A stretch of DNA of 64,000 bases from Sphingobacterium multivorum (GCF_039511225.1 NZ_CP154261.1:3534001-3598000); one strand, 5' to 3'; shown: positions 19,667 to 29,009, counted from the first letter of the stretch. The notes: generated from the sequence alone by a model not told the origin. Translations and numbers: made by a program.

Positions 19667-22600
19667 TTATTTATTTAAGATTTTTGCAATTAATTCCAAT
19701 CCGATATCCATTTCTTGTTCAATTGCCACAAAAGCGATCGCAAGGTCTGTTTCAATCGTTGGGCTGATCTCAAGGTCCTTGGTCATTTGAGCCAATTTAA
19801 TAAGTCCGGCTGTCGATGAAGTTCCCCGCAACTTATGAAGGAGTTCTTTGATGCGTACAATATCGTTTGTATCAATGGCCTCCTTTAACTGCTTTCTAGA
19901 CCCCTTTATTTCCCGGACGACCAAATCCAGAAAAAAGGTTAAAAATGCGGGATCATCGCCAGCCTGTTCTTCCAGCCGTCGCATATCCAGATGCTCGTCC
20001 AAATCTTCCAGATCCGAGGCTTCGGCAGCACTAGGTTTAACCGATAACATGGCTTTTTCCAAGGCCTTGAATAAATCCTGTTGACGAATAGGTTTAGCTA
20101 GAAAGTCTGACATTCCCGCTTCCAGACAGCGTTCCTTTTCGCCTGAAATATTACCGGCAGTAACACCGATAATAGGTGTCTCAGCATAGGATGACATTTG
20201 CCGGATCTGTTTGGTTGCTTCAATACCATCGACCTCGGGCATCTGAACATCCATCAAAATAAAATCAAATTGTTTTTCTTTGCAAGCACGAATGGCTTGG
20301 GCTCCGTCAGAAACTTCGGTTAACTGGGCGCCAGGCATGATGCTAGCCATCATGCGTAAATTAAGCGCCATATTAACGGCATTGTCGTCTGCCAGGAGCA
20401 CCTTAACGTCTTGACCGTACGAATCTGATGATAACGATAAGTTTGCATTCGCCTTTACTTGCACAGCATCTTCCCTATTTTGTTGTATCGCCCTTCTTAA
20501 AGTCGAATACAGTTCTTCAGATTTAATCGGCTTAAGTAGACAGAATGACCGCTCCTCCTGTCTAAATGCAGAAATCACCTCATGCTCTTCCGAGGAAGTA
20601 TGTAATACAATCAATGGAATGCCTTCTTCTTGTTTTCTAAAGAGTTCCTTAATCTTTTCTATCGTTTCCAGACCCGATAAGATAGGCATATGATAGTCCA
20701 TTAAAATCACATCGAATCGTTCACCTTTCATCAGCAACTGTAAGGCTTCCATACCGTTTTCTGCGAGGACAGACTCAACGTTTTTATAGGCCAACATATG
20801 TTGAAGGATAATCCGATTATTAGCATTGTCATCGACAACGAGGACACGATTTAACGGTAAGTCTGTATCTTCCTCCTCCATTTCTTCGCATCGGACCTCG
20901 ATATCAAAATAGAACGTCGATCCGACGCCCAGTTCGCTTTCCAGATTCAATTTACTACCCATGTATTTCAGGAGGTTGTTGGAGATTGTCAAGCCTAGTC
21001 CCGTGCCGCCGTATCGTTTACTGACGGAGCTATCTTCTTGTGTAAAGGCATCAAAGATGCGTTGTTGTTTCTCTGGTGGAATTCCTATCCCCGTATCTCT
21101 AACCGAAAAACGTAAGGTCAATTTATCCTCATCGTTGCGAAGTTTACTGATCTTAAATTCAATCTCACCTTTTTCCGTAAACTTAACGGCGTTACCTAAT
21201 AGATTCACCAATACTTGCTTAATACGTGCCTCATCAATCCAAACAAAAGCCGGCAGCCCCTGTTCAATGTTCAAAAGCAGTTCGACTTCTTTGCGTTGTG
21301 CTTGATAGAGAACAACATTAATAACCTGATTCGCTACATCATATACATTATACTTATCGACAAATAATTCAAGCTTACCGGATTCGATTTTTGAAAAGTC
21401 TAAAATATCATTAATAATATTGAGTAAGCTATTTCCAGATTCATTGATATAGCCTAAGTATTGTAACTGTGTGTCATTTAATGGTGTTTTTAATAACAAA
21501 TCGGAGAATCCAATCACACCGTTCAATGGCGTTCGAATTTCGTGACTCATATTGGCGAGGAATTCGGACTTTGCCTTACTCGCCAGATCGGCCAACTCTT
21601 TCGCTAATTTTAATTCATCATTTATTTTAACCGATTCAGTGATATTTTGTGTAAAAATAATGATCCCACCTATACTTCCATCAGCGAGATGCCACGGTCT
21701 TACTTCCCAATTGAAATGTTGTGCTTCGGCAAGTCCACCAGCCTGTATGACTTCATCCGTATTCTTATACGGTATTCCCTCCAGCGCATCAAGGTAGATT
21801 TTTTTTCTATTTTCCGGTATATTCGGAAACAATTGAAAAAAGTTACTATTTGGCGGCAAACTTACTCCTTCGTGAAAATCTTCCAACCATTGATTACTCA
21901 CCGAAATATAGTTAAAGTCTCGGTCAAACATAGCAACCGAAGCAGGAACATAATCCACAAAAGCCCGTAACATAGATTCTTTGCGTTCCAGTTCCAAGAA
22001 TAGCGATTTACTTTTATCAATATCCTGAATAATTCCAAAAACACGTTTACACACATCATTTTCAAATTCGGGAATACCTTTTACCCGCACCCAAATTGAT
22101 TCACCATCTTGTTTTAATAGACGCAATTCGGTATCATAGGGTGTTCTTGTTTTAACGGCGTTTTCAAAAATTCCACGCAAAATAACCTGACTTTCCGGCT
22201 CATAAAATCCGATTGCATGTTCAAAATCAGGTGTAAAATCAGGATCCACACCATGAATTAACTTCGTGGAGTCGGACCAATAGACCTTGTTTTCAGCTAA
22301 ATTGACCTCCCATCCGCCTACCTGAGCGACAGCATTGGTCTGCTCCAGGATTTGTTTGGTATGCAAAAGATCATTTTCAAGGCGCAGTCGATCCGTCATA
22401 TTCAAGGCCGTACTGACAACATAAGATCGTCCATTTTCATCCGTTTCCAACATATTATGGTATAGCCAAGAAATGTCTTCACCATCTTTTGTTTGAAGAA
22501 CCATCATTCCCGAGTCCTCTTTGTTGCTTGCAATACGTTTGAGATATTCTTCAACAAGAGCGACATGATGAGACGGCACCAATTTCTTGAGGTTAAGTCC

Positions 22601-23587
22601 TTTTACCTCTTCTTTGGCATACCGCAATATCTCCCTTCCTTTTTCATTAACGGATAGAATATTACCGTCCAAGTCATGCATGCTCATCAGACCGATCGCA
22701 TTTTCAAAAAAGCTACGGAATCTACGTTCAGAATTCTCCAACTTGAGTTTTTCTTCGCGCTCTTTTGTTACGTTTCTGCCAAAAGCCAGAATATCATGAT
22801 TTATTGGATCATATTTGAAATGCCATTCAATTTCAACAACTTGGCCATTCTCTATTTTAGTCCTACTCGTTGATTGAACGCCGTATTTGGTTTCCTCAAC
22901 CCGACCTAAGTCCGACACTAATTCCCTTTCAGTATCTCCCAATAAGGTAAAAATAGATTTGCCTAAACTATTCGACCTGGACAATCCCAGGACTTTACTA
23001 AATGCGGGGTTAACTTCTTTTACCTTGCGCGCCTCATCCAATACACAAATAATATTGTTCGTCAAGTGAAAAATTTCGGAGAAATAACCAGCCTGAACTT
23101 TTCGTTTTTTTCCCAATAATATTTTGGTTACTGCCTTGCCCAGCTCCTCCAACGAGTCTTTTTGTTTATCCGAAAGCGTTTTCGGATGGAAATCAATGAC
23201 ACAGATCGTTCCAAGCGCATCGCCATCATCATCCAGGAGCGGAACGCCGGCATAAAAACGGATATTTCCCTCGCGAATCAATGGATTGGAAGACGAGCGT
23301 GGGTCTTCAAAAGTATCTTCAATGACGAGGACCTCCTTACTCATTATGGTGTATTGACAGACTGTATTCTTCCTGTCAACGGTATCCAACTCCATACCAA
23401 CGCAACTTTGAATACGTTGTGTGTCTTGCTCCATCATGGCAATTAACGCTGCGGGACAATCTGTAATCAGACAGGCCGCCTGCGCAAAAACATCCAGCTC
23501 AGGGTCTTTCCCGAGTCCCATTAACTCATAGGACTTTAATTTTTCTATCCTTCTTAACTCATTTTCAGGAAAAACATTATTTGCCAT
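19667..23587 (-). CDS. Cytosolic hybrid histidine kinase (GAF, PAS x4, HisKA, HATPase, REC x2, HPt)
   Basis: A 1306-residue sensor with no membrane segment. An N-terminal GAF domain (about 25-160, FYAGVPLLDDDGDALGTICVID) is followed by four PAS/PAC units (about 165-275, 285-400, 415-525, 540-650). The dimerisation domain has H682 in SHEIRTPLNG, and the ATPase has LVNLLGNAVKFT, DTGIGIP and GTGLGL. Two receivers follow, with D964 (LMDYHMP) and D1113 (LMDVQMP), then an HPt domain with H1251 (LLHKLRGTSS). The chain can run a complete internal phosphorelay and pass phosphate to the lone receiver downstream. The lack of a membrane span suggests an intracellular signal such as redox state or a small molecule; the ligand is unknown. 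Confidence 0.93.
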   Translation of the reverse strand: MANNVFPENELRRIEKLKSYELMGLGKDPELDVFAQAACLITDCPAALIAMMEQDTQRIQSCVGMELDTVDRKNTVCQYTIMSKEVLVIEDTFEDPRSSSNPLIREGNIRFYAGVPLLDDDGDALGTICVIDFHPKTLSDKQKDSLEELGKAVTKILLGKKRKVQAGYFSEIFHLTNNIICVLDEARKVKEVNPAFSKVLGLSRSNSLGKSIFTLLGDTERELVSDLGRVEETKYGVQSTSRTKIENGQVVEIEWHFKYDPINHDILAFGRNVTKEREEKLKLENSERRFRSFFENAIGLMSMHDLDGNILSVNEKGREILRYAKEEVKGLNLKKLVPSHHVALVEEYLKRIASNKEDSGMMVLQTKDGEDISWLYHNMLETDENGRSYVVSTALNMTDRLRLENDLLHTKQILEQTNAVAQVGGWEVNLAENKVYWSDSTKLIHGVDPDFTPDFEHAIGFYEPESQVILRGIFENAVKTRTPYDTELRLLKQDGESIWVRVKGIPEFENDVCKRVFGIIQDIDKSKSLFLELERKESMLRAFVDYVPASVAMFDRDFNYISVSNQWLEDFHEGVSLPPNSNFFQLFPNIPENRKKIYLDALEGIPYKNTDEVIQAGGLAEAQHFNWEVRPWHLADGSIGGIIIFTQNITESVKINDELKLAKELADLASKAKSEFLANMSHEIRTPLNGVIGFSDLLLKTPLNDTQLQYLGYINESGNSLLNIINDILDFSKIESGKLELFVDKYNVYDVANQVINVVLYQAQRKEVELLLNIEQGLPAFVWIDEARIKQVLVNLLGNAVKFTEKGEIEFKISKLRNDEDKLTLRFSVRDTGIGIPPEKQQRIFDAFTQEDSSVSKRYGGTGLGLTISNNLLKYMGSKLNLESELGVGSTFYFDIEVRCEEMEEEDTDLPLNRVLVVDDNANNRIILQHMLAYKNVESVLAENGMEALQLLMKGERFDVILMDYHMPILSGLETIEKIKELFRKQEEGIPLIVLHTSSEEHEVISAFRQEERSFCLLKPIKSEELYSTLRRAIQQNREDAVQVKANANLSLSSDSYGQDVKVLLADDNAVNMALNLRMMASIMPGAQLTEVSDGAQAIRACKEKQFDFILMDVQMPEVDGIEATKQIRQMSSYAETPIIGVTAGNISGEKERCLEAGMSDFLAKPIRQQDLFKALEKAMLSVKPSAAEASDLEDLDEHLDMRRLEEQAGDDPAFLTFFLDLVVREIKGSRKQLKEAIDTNDIVRIKELLHKLRGTSSTAGLIKLAQMTKDLEISPTIETDLAIAFVAIEQEMDIGLELIAKILNK

Positions 23588-23868
23588 TCACTTCTACTAT
23601 TTAGATCTGGTTTATTGTGACCGTGAAGTTAATAAAAACATTGTTTAACGCCTAAACAATAAGGAAATATTGCTCAGATAAATGTTTTATAAAGAACAAT
23701 CAACTGCAAAAATAGTTGATGCTATAAAAAGATTATCCATACGCCTTCTTCATAATTTAGTTATTTACTAATTGAATTTTATATTGTTTTTACCTTATTA
23801 AGAAAGCGGGAACTTTAATTCTACAGTGCATTTGGATAAATTGATCCAGAAAATAGCTTAAAAACGAA
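23588..23868. other. Upstream region of the hybrid kinase
   Basis: Gene-free, A+T-rich region between the kinase start and the terminator at 23869. A perfect inverted repeat ATTGTTTA-ACGCC-TAAACAAT lies at 23640-23660, 53 bases upstream of the kinase start codon. It may be an operator or a leader hairpin. I see no convincing promoter box or small open frame. Confidence 0.4.
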
Positions 23869-23899
23869 AGAGCCCCGCTAAATGTGATAGCGGGGCTCT
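23869..23899 (-). terminator. Rho-independent terminator
   Basis: A perfect 12-bp stem (AGAGCCCCGCTA with TAGCGGGGCTCT) and a 7-base loop. On the minus strand the stem is followed by TTCGTTTTT, so it ends the transcript of the oxidoreductase gene that stops at 23914. Confidence 0.85.
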
Positions 23900-23913
23900 G
23901 CGATAGGTATAAG

Positions 23914-25068
23914 TTAAAAAAGTTTTTCAATACTCTGTTCGGCATAGCCGGCACTTGCTGTCATTCCCTTCCCTCCGATACCGGTTCTAACATGTATCCT
24001 TGAGCTAGCGTCGATTTCAAGAATATGATCTTTGTGCTGCGAATAATAACCTGCCCAAGAGGATGAAATCGAGGCACGCTCCATCGGCATGATACGGTTG
24101 GCTTCTGTAATCATCAATTCATTGATATAGGAATTCACAGCGAAGCCCAATTCATCCAGTCTGTTGCCCGCTGCATATTCGTGCGAATCACCGATAATAA
24201 TACTACCATCCGTGGCCTGTTTAAAAAGCATATGAATTCCATAATTGCGTAGCTCCTGATAGTGATCAGGCAATGGAATTGTTTGAAAAGATGGGCAGTA
24301 TTCTTCAAAACTCTCGTATCGACGAATGGTCAGTCCTGTTAAAATATTCCCTGGCAAATGGATATGGGCCAAAGGTTTCGTTCGCATCATTTGCAACTTG
24401 CTAATTTCAAGTCCACTATTGTCAAATAAGGAACGATATAAAATTTTAAACTCGTATCCATTGCAAATAAGCAATTTCTTCCCTTCAAAGTTTTGCAACG
24501 TACTGCTTGTGACAACAACAGCATCATTTTTATCCTCGCAGGCCACAATTGTCGTATCGTATTTCAACGTATAGTCCACAAACTTATTTTGCATATAAAT
24601 ATGCAGCTGTCTAATCATTGACTCGGGTTCTACACTGAGTTCCTGCGGAAAAAAGATAGCCTCTTTAACATAACTAGCATTCATCACAGGATATTTCAAT
24701 AAAACCTGTTCCTTCGACCAAAGTTCATGTTCATATCCTTTCGCTTGATAATGCTTAGATAACTCATGAAGTACCTGAACTTCATCATTATCTGAAGCAA
24801 TATAGATACTACCATTTTTTCTAACGGATATATCCATCTCCCGCTGAATAGATTGATATATTTCAAGTCCACGTACACCATAATCAAACCATTCACCGGC
24901 CATTCCCGATGGCACTACTTGTCCAAAATTACGAACGGTAGATCCCACGGGAAAATTATCCTTTTCGAGTTGGAGCACACGTAACCCCTTTTGTAACGCA
25001 TGATAGGCATGAAAGGTTCCTAAAATCCCGCCCCCAACAATAATTAAATCATATGTATTTGTTTTCAT
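23914..25068 (-). CDS. DadA-like FAD-dependent oxidoreductase (TIGR03364 type)
   Basis: A 384-residue flavoprotein. The N-terminal dinucleotide-binding motif is DLIIVGGGILGTFHAYHAL (about residues 7-25), followed by LQLEKDNFPVGSTVRNFGQV, which fits the DAO superfamily branch TIGR03364. Members often sit beside aminophosphonate-degradation genes and are thought to oxidise an amine or amino acid to an imine. It lies 32 bases after a DUF5690 transporter gene on the same strand. No phosphonate hydrolase is visible here, so the substrate is open. The C-terminus GIGGKGMTASAGYAEQ is the usual FAD-contact stretch. Confidence 0.8.
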   Translation of the reverse strand: MKTNTYDLIIVGGGILGTFHAYHALQKGLRVLQLEKDNFPVGSTVRNFGQVVPSGMAGEWFDYGVRGLEIYQSIQREMDISVRKNGSIYIASDNDEVQVLHELSKHYQAKGYEHELWSKEQVLLKYPVMNASYVKEAIFFPQELSVEPESMIRQLHIYMQNKFVDYTLKYDTTIVACEDKNDAVVVTSSTLQNFEGKKLLICNGYEFKILYRSLFDNSGLEISKLQMMRTKPLAHIHLPGNILTGLTIRRYESFEEYCPSFQTIPLPDHYQELRNYGIHMLFKQATDGSIIIGDSHEYAAGNRLDELGFAVNSYINELMITEANRIMPMERASISSSWAGYYSQHKDHILEIDASSRIHVRTGIGGKGMTASAGYAEQSIEKLF

Positions 25069-25100
25069 CTTTATAAATAGAATATCATAAAAAAGTATAG

Positions 25101-26441
25101 TTAACTAATTTGTACTTCTCCTTTTGTCGCATGCCAAGGAGCCAACAACTCATCGTCGCTTACTTTCATCTGCTCTTTTTTTCGAATAAAATAAAGTAGG
25201 GAGAAGATGCCCAAAATCGCTCCGATAATAGACGCCGAAAAAACCAATTGAATAAAGTAATTTCCCCAAGTAACAGAATTTGGCATAAACTCTTTGTTCA
25301 CCAATATCAGAAAACTACCCAAATAGCCGATTGAATCAGCCATATACATCACAAAACCAATATTACTTTTCATACGATATGTAGCGATCATTCTTTCAAA
25401 AAATATAGCGTTATAAGGAATGTATGCCATATATAACCCCAAACCAACGAGCAACATCCAACTTAAACCATCAATCCATTGCCTCGTAAACAAATAGGTA
25501 GAAATACCTGCAGTAAGGAAACCCATAATGATCATATAGTGAATCAACTTAAACGCTTTAAGATTGTTTTTAACCATGATAAGACAACTCACCAACAGCA
25601 ATACAATTAATGAAATAGTCCCATCAACTTTTGCAAAAATACCCGCTCCTTTTACATGTAACATCTGCCAGATTTCTACCTCAAAGTTATCCCGCACGTC
25701 ACGTAAAATAGTAAGCATCGTGTACACGATAATAGTCAATACAATCCCGGGCATAAAGGTTTTAAAAAAGTGTTTTCGCATTTGACTGTCCATTGCAACG
25801 CGTTCTGTCCGTAGCTTCTTATCCTCCGTTGTAGGTTCTGGGGCATTTTCAAGTATCCATACGCACAAAATAAAGGGTAGAAAAAAAAGTAAACCCGTCA
25901 AAAATGGCATCCAAAATTCATTAATATGAAAAGAAGACATCAACCACCGTCCAACAGTTTTTATCAGTCCAGAAGCAAAAATCAGACTCACGGACATTAC
26001 TGCCCCCATAATCTCTGTAAAACGCCTTCCTTCTAAATAACTAAATACCAATCCCCAAACCATTCCCAATGGAAAACCATTGATAAAAAGAAAGACAACA
26101 TTCCAAGGCCTTGGACAAAGTGCAAATGCCAAAAGCCCTATCCATGAAATACAAATCAATGCGATTAAATACCGTCCTCTATTACGTTGTTTACTTTCAG
26201 AAATAAATTTAATGCCATAGAACTTTGACAACAAATAGCCCAGCATTTGAATGACCACCATACAGACTTTATAATCGACACCAAAAATAGCATCATTTGC
26301 AAAGGCAGATGCCGTAAATGACTTTCTAAATGAATACATACTCGTATAACATAAAAATGCTGTAACAGCCAGAACAATAGCCACAGATTTCTCATCCAGT
26401 CTATTTATGCGTCGTTTTATTCGTTGGTTTAACTCCATCAT
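25101..26441 (-). CDS. DUF5690 family MFS-like transporter
   Basis: A 446-residue membrane protein with about twelve predicted helices in two halves, resembling the major facilitator superfamily. The central ILRDVRDNFEVEIWQ is a stretch I associate with the Bacteroidota family DUF5690. The first transmembrane block is VAIVLAVTAFLCYTSMYSFRKSF, with the N-terminal FRK motif seen in organophosphate:phosphate antiporter-like proteins. The gene is first in a two-gene operon with the DadA-like enzyme and is flanked upstream by an XRE-cupin regulator, so it probably imports the compound that the enzyme oxidises. The substrate is unknown. Confidence 0.75.
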   Translation of the reverse strand: MMELNQRIKRRINRLDEKSVAIVLAVTAFLCYTSMYSFRKSFTASAFANDAIFGVDYKVCMVVIQMLGYLLSKFYGIKFISESKQRNRGRYLIALICISWIGLLAFALCPRPWNVVFLFINGFPLGMVWGLVFSYLEGRRFTEIMGAVMSVSLIFASGLIKTVGRWLMSSFHINEFWMPFLTGLLFFLPFILCVWILENAPEPTTEDKKLRTERVAMDSQMRKHFFKTFMPGIVLTIIVYTMLTILRDVRDNFEVEIWQMLHVKGAGIFAKVDGTISLIVLLLVSCLIMVKNNLKAFKLIHYMIIMGFLTAGISTYLFTRQWIDGLSWMLLVGLGLYMAYIPYNAIFFERMIATYRMKSNIGFVMYMADSIGYLGSFLILVNKEFMPNSVTWGNYFIQLVFSASIIGAILGIFSLLYFIRKKEQMKVSDDELLAPWHATKGEVQIS

Positions 26442-26501
26442 CTAAACTTGTTAACAGACCTCATCGTCCGCAATCAAAAGTAAATTTTGGAAATTAACAC
26501 A

Positions 26502-26538
26502 ATACTAAACTTTTGTTAAGTATTTATAAACAAATATA
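26502..26538 (-). promoter_or_regulatory. Promoter and candidate operator of the DUF5690/oxidoreductase operon
   Basis: On the minus strand a perfect -7 box TATATTTG occupies 26538-26531. An imperfect palindrome lies just downstream at 26502-26523: ATACTAAAC and GTTAAGTAT around TTTT, with one mismatch. Transcription would start near 26524, so the palindrome would cover about +1 to +22, a repressor-like position. The half-site TTAAGT also occurs in the inverted repeat upstream of the XRE-cupin regulator gene. Confidence 0.5.
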
Positions 26539-26576
26539 ATTATCCATTTGTAATACGAAAAGTATAAAATAAAAAA

Positions 26577-26603
26577 AGCATCATTGAATGATTCAATGAT
26601 GCT
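26577..26603 (-). terminator. Rho-independent terminator of the XRE-cupin gene
   Basis: A 13-bp inverted repeat (AGCATCATTGAAT, then ATTCAATGATGCT). On the minus strand it is followed by a run of T residues (TTTTTTATTTT). It sits 22 bases past the stop codon of the regulator gene. Confidence 0.8.
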
Positions 26604-26625
26604 CTAATACTTAACGTGTTATTAT

Positions 26626-27204
26626 CTATTTCTTATTTTCAAAAAAGTATACAATTAGCATGACGGCCTTTCCATTTCCAACATTGCGCGGTGTATGTGA
26701 TAGTCGTCCATTAAAGAAAATCGAATCGCCCTCCGCTAAGCTAATTTTTTGATCATTGAAGATATACTCCACCTGTCCGCTAATGATATATTTATATTCA
26801 TAGGCTTCGGTCTCCACCATGGGGCGTTCTGCATCTGGAAGCAACTCCAAAAGAACAATATCCATGGTCGAACTATCCATCGCAGTTGTAAAAATCCGTT
26901 TATAATGAAAACCTATCGCCGACTCTTTTTCAAACGGACTATACGTATCTTTTTTCCGAACGACCACAGGGCCTGAATCCAATTCAGAATTAAAATCTTT
27001 AAAAAACTCGTTAAGATCAATATTCAGTGCATTGATGATATTAATCAATACGAGTAAGGAAGGTATTGTTCTGTTATTTTCAATTTGCGAAATAAGTCCC
27101 TTGCTTACCCCCGCTCTATCCGCAACTTCCTGTATCGTAATTCCTTTTTCTTTTCGGATTTCCCTAATCTTATTACTAATCTTGAATATCGTATTATCTT
27201 CCAT
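26626..27204 (-). CDS. XRE family transcription regulator with C-terminal cupin
   Basis: About 192 residues from the preferred ATG at 27202-27204 (MEDNTIFKISNKIREIR); an upstream ATG at 27225 adds seven residues. A helix-turn-helix (GITIQEVADRAGVSKGLISQIENNRTIPS, about residues 22-50) is followed by a cupin barrel (about 105-185, with EYKYIISGQVEYIFND and EGDSIFFNGRLSHTPRNVG). This is the layout of small-molecule-sensing repressors such as PuuR or SutR. It lies just upstream of, and on the same strand as, the DUF5690/oxidoreductase operon and probably controls it. The ligand should be that operon's substrate. Confidence 0.88.
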   Translation of the reverse strand: MEDNTIFKISNKIREIRKEKGITIQEVADRAGVSKGLISQIENNRTIPSLLVLINIINALNIDLNEFFKDFNSELDSGPVVVRKKDTYSPFEKESAIGFHYKRIFTTAMDSSTMDIVLLELLPDAERPMVETEAYEYKYIISGQVEYIFNDQKISLAEGDSIFFNGRLSHTPRNVGNGKAVMLIVYFFENKK

Positions 27205-27243
27205 AATTTGGCCAAAAGTAAACATTTTTCCTATGTCGCGTAT

Positions 27244-27264
27244 ATTAAGTTTTTAGCACTTAAT
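27244..27264. promoter_or_regulatory. Inverted repeat upstream of the XRE-cupin gene
   Basis: The arms ATTAAGT (27244-27250) and ACTTAAT (27258-27264) form a perfect inverted repeat with a 7-base spacer, 40 bases upstream of the regulator start. It shares the half-site TTAAGT with the palindrome at 26502-26523, which suggests autoregulation. Confidence 0.4.
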
Positions 27265-27366
27265 CATAGGTCTCCTATAAAATTATAATATTTCACTGTT
27301 TCCGGAAAACTGTGGTTCAATAACAGTAGATTTTTCATCTTTCATTTTGCTCAGCATTGGTGAGTA

Positions 27367-28191
27367 CTATTGGTAAACTTTAACCCAGTCAACACGCATC
27401 TCAACGGGTAGCTTGTCTTGATTTACTTCACCAACCCAGTTTCCGCCCAACTGTTGGTCAATCAAAAGGTAAAAGGGTTGATCGTATGGCCACTGAGAAG
27501 GGTCGACATCATTAATTCTTGGGTAAGTAAAGGTATCAACACCATTCACCTGAAATACGATGCGGTCGGGATACCAACTTATACCATATATATTATATGC
27601 TTCAGTGCTGACCGATGCTGTACCAAAATGTTTCGGATTCTCCTTTTGCCCCAGATCCAACGTATAATAGGAATGCGTGGTCTGGTATATGATATTGTCA
27701 AAATTAAGATGCTCCATAATATCGATTTCACCATTTCTAGGATATTTCCCATACTTGTCCAACTCCGCCAGCATCCACATGGCAGGCCATGCGCCTTTTG
27801 CACTTCCAAGCTTGGCTTTGATTTCTACGCGTCCGTACTGAAAAGCAAACTTCCCCTTGCTCCATATCCCGCCTGTCAAAAATGGTCTTGAATCGCTATT
27901 TTTGTCTGCATTTTTTATTCCTTTAAGAATTAACTCACCATTTTCCCATCCAAAACAGGCGTCATCCATGCTCATATGCCGATTCCAATCGGCTTCCCCT
28001 GCTGGAATCCGGGACCATTTACTACTATCTAGCTTTGGGGAATTGAAGTTTTCTTCCCATACCAGCTTCCATTCTTTAAGCTCACGATCCTTCTTTTGCA
28101 TATACACATAAGGATATTCTTTTGGACTATAATGAACACTACATGCAGAAAACAGTAAGAAAAAACAACTTAGGCTTAGGACTCTCTTCAT
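27367..28191 (-). CDS. GH16 endo-glucanase-type lipoprotein
   Basis: A 274-residue lipoprotein: signal peptide and lipobox LFSAC with C17 as the acylated residue, followed by the GH16 fold. The catalytic motif EIDIME gives E155 (nucleophile), D157 and E160 (acid/base). GWENGELILKG, GRVEIKAKLGSAKGAWPAMWML and DQPFYLLIDQQLGGNW are other GH16 blocks. Family members cut beta-1,3 or mixed-linkage beta-1,3/1,4-glucans, and also agar or carrageenan. Laminarinase or lichenase activity is most common for this motif. It would sit on the cell envelope. No SusCD pair flanks it. Confidence 0.92.
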   Translation of the reverse strand: MKRVLSLSCFFLLFSACSVHYSPKEYPYVYMQKKDRELKEWKLVWEENFNSPKLDSSKWSRIPAGEADWNRHMSMDDACFGWENGELILKGIKNADKNSDSRPFLTGGIWSKGKFAFQYGRVEIKAKLGSAKGAWPAMWMLAELDKYGKYPRNGEIDIMEHLNFDNIIYQTTHSYYTLDLGQKENPKHFGTASVSTEAYNIYGISWYPDRIVFQVNGVDTFTYPRINDVDPSQWPYDQPFYLLIDQQLGGNWVGEVNQDKLPVEMRVDWVKVYQ

Positions 28192-28321
28192 AATTAAAAT
28201 AGTGGTTTCGCAAAAAATGATTTAGGCCTAAATTTAGACATAAATTACCATAACCGACAACTCCGCTAAAAATTAATAGAAACAAAGATTCAAACGCAAA
28301 AAATGAGATTGCGCAAACTCC

Positions 28322-28807
28322 TTAAAACATAGGGTGAGCATTTGCCGCGTTCTTAGGTACATCTTGCTGCGCGTCCCAATGCTCTACGATTTTACCTTTT
28401 TCCAATCTGAAGATATCGATTGTCGATTTAAGGCTACCATCTGGATTCTTATTTTTTAGGTGTATGAAGACCAAATCGCCGTCCGAAGCAATATGCTGTA
28501 CATCAATCTTTGTCTTAGGCTGCCCTTCAAACCACTTTGTCGCAGCGAGCTTAAACGCTGCTGCTCCATCCGCAACAGCGGGATTATGTTGGATATACTG
28601 AGGAGAAATGTACTTGTCAACTGCAGAAATATCCTTATCACCAAACATTTGCTGATAAAAATCTAAAACGATTCTTTTATTCTCTTTGTTTTCGTCAAGT
28701 TGTTTTTGCGCAGCTTCCTTGGATTCATTTGTTGGAGATTGCTGACAACCCAGCGTTAGCAATAAAACAGAGAAAGTCATGACCCTAACTATTGTTCTAT
28801 TTTTCAT
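28322..28807 (-). CDS. SnoaL-like (NTF2 fold) lipoprotein
   Basis: About 161 residues from the ATG at 28805-28807 (MKNRTIVRVMTFSVLLLTLGC). The lipobox LTLGC decides this start; the longer open frame to 28882 would put 25 extra polar residues before the signal peptide. The mature part has the SnoaL-like/ester-cyclase pattern: VLDFYQQMFGDKDISAVDKYISPQYIQHNP, then DLVFIHLKNKNPDGS and GKIVEHWDAQQ. The NTF2-like cone binds small hydrophobic ligands; some members are cyclases or hydrolases, others only bind. No function can be assigned from neighbours. Confidence 0.85.
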   Translation of the reverse strand: MKNRTIVRVMTFSVLLLTLGCQQSPTNESKEAAQKQLDENKENKRIVLDFYQQMFGDKDISAVDKYISPQYIQHNPAVADGAAAFKLAATKWFEGQPKTKIDVQHIASDGDLVFIHLKNKNPDGSLKSTIDIFRLEKGKIVEHWDAQQDVPKNAANAHPMF

Positions 28808-29009
28808 CTTTAAATCTATTTTAATTGAAGTCATCGATTCACACCCCACCTTAGCACAATCCAATTTACCTAAATTATACAATATATACTGCTTTTATCT
28901 GAGGTCTTTTACACTATTAAATATTGGCATGATAATTGGATTTATCATCGATAGTATAATATTCAGAAATATACATTTCATAAATTTAGGTTAATAATTG
29001 GTTAGGTTA

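Noticed and set aside
28779..28994. 71-residue hydrophobic plus-strand frame upstream of the orphan terminator
   Set aside because: It overlaps the SnoaL-like gene on the other strand and looks like an A+T-rich artefact. The RNA itself may be real, but no protein is supported.
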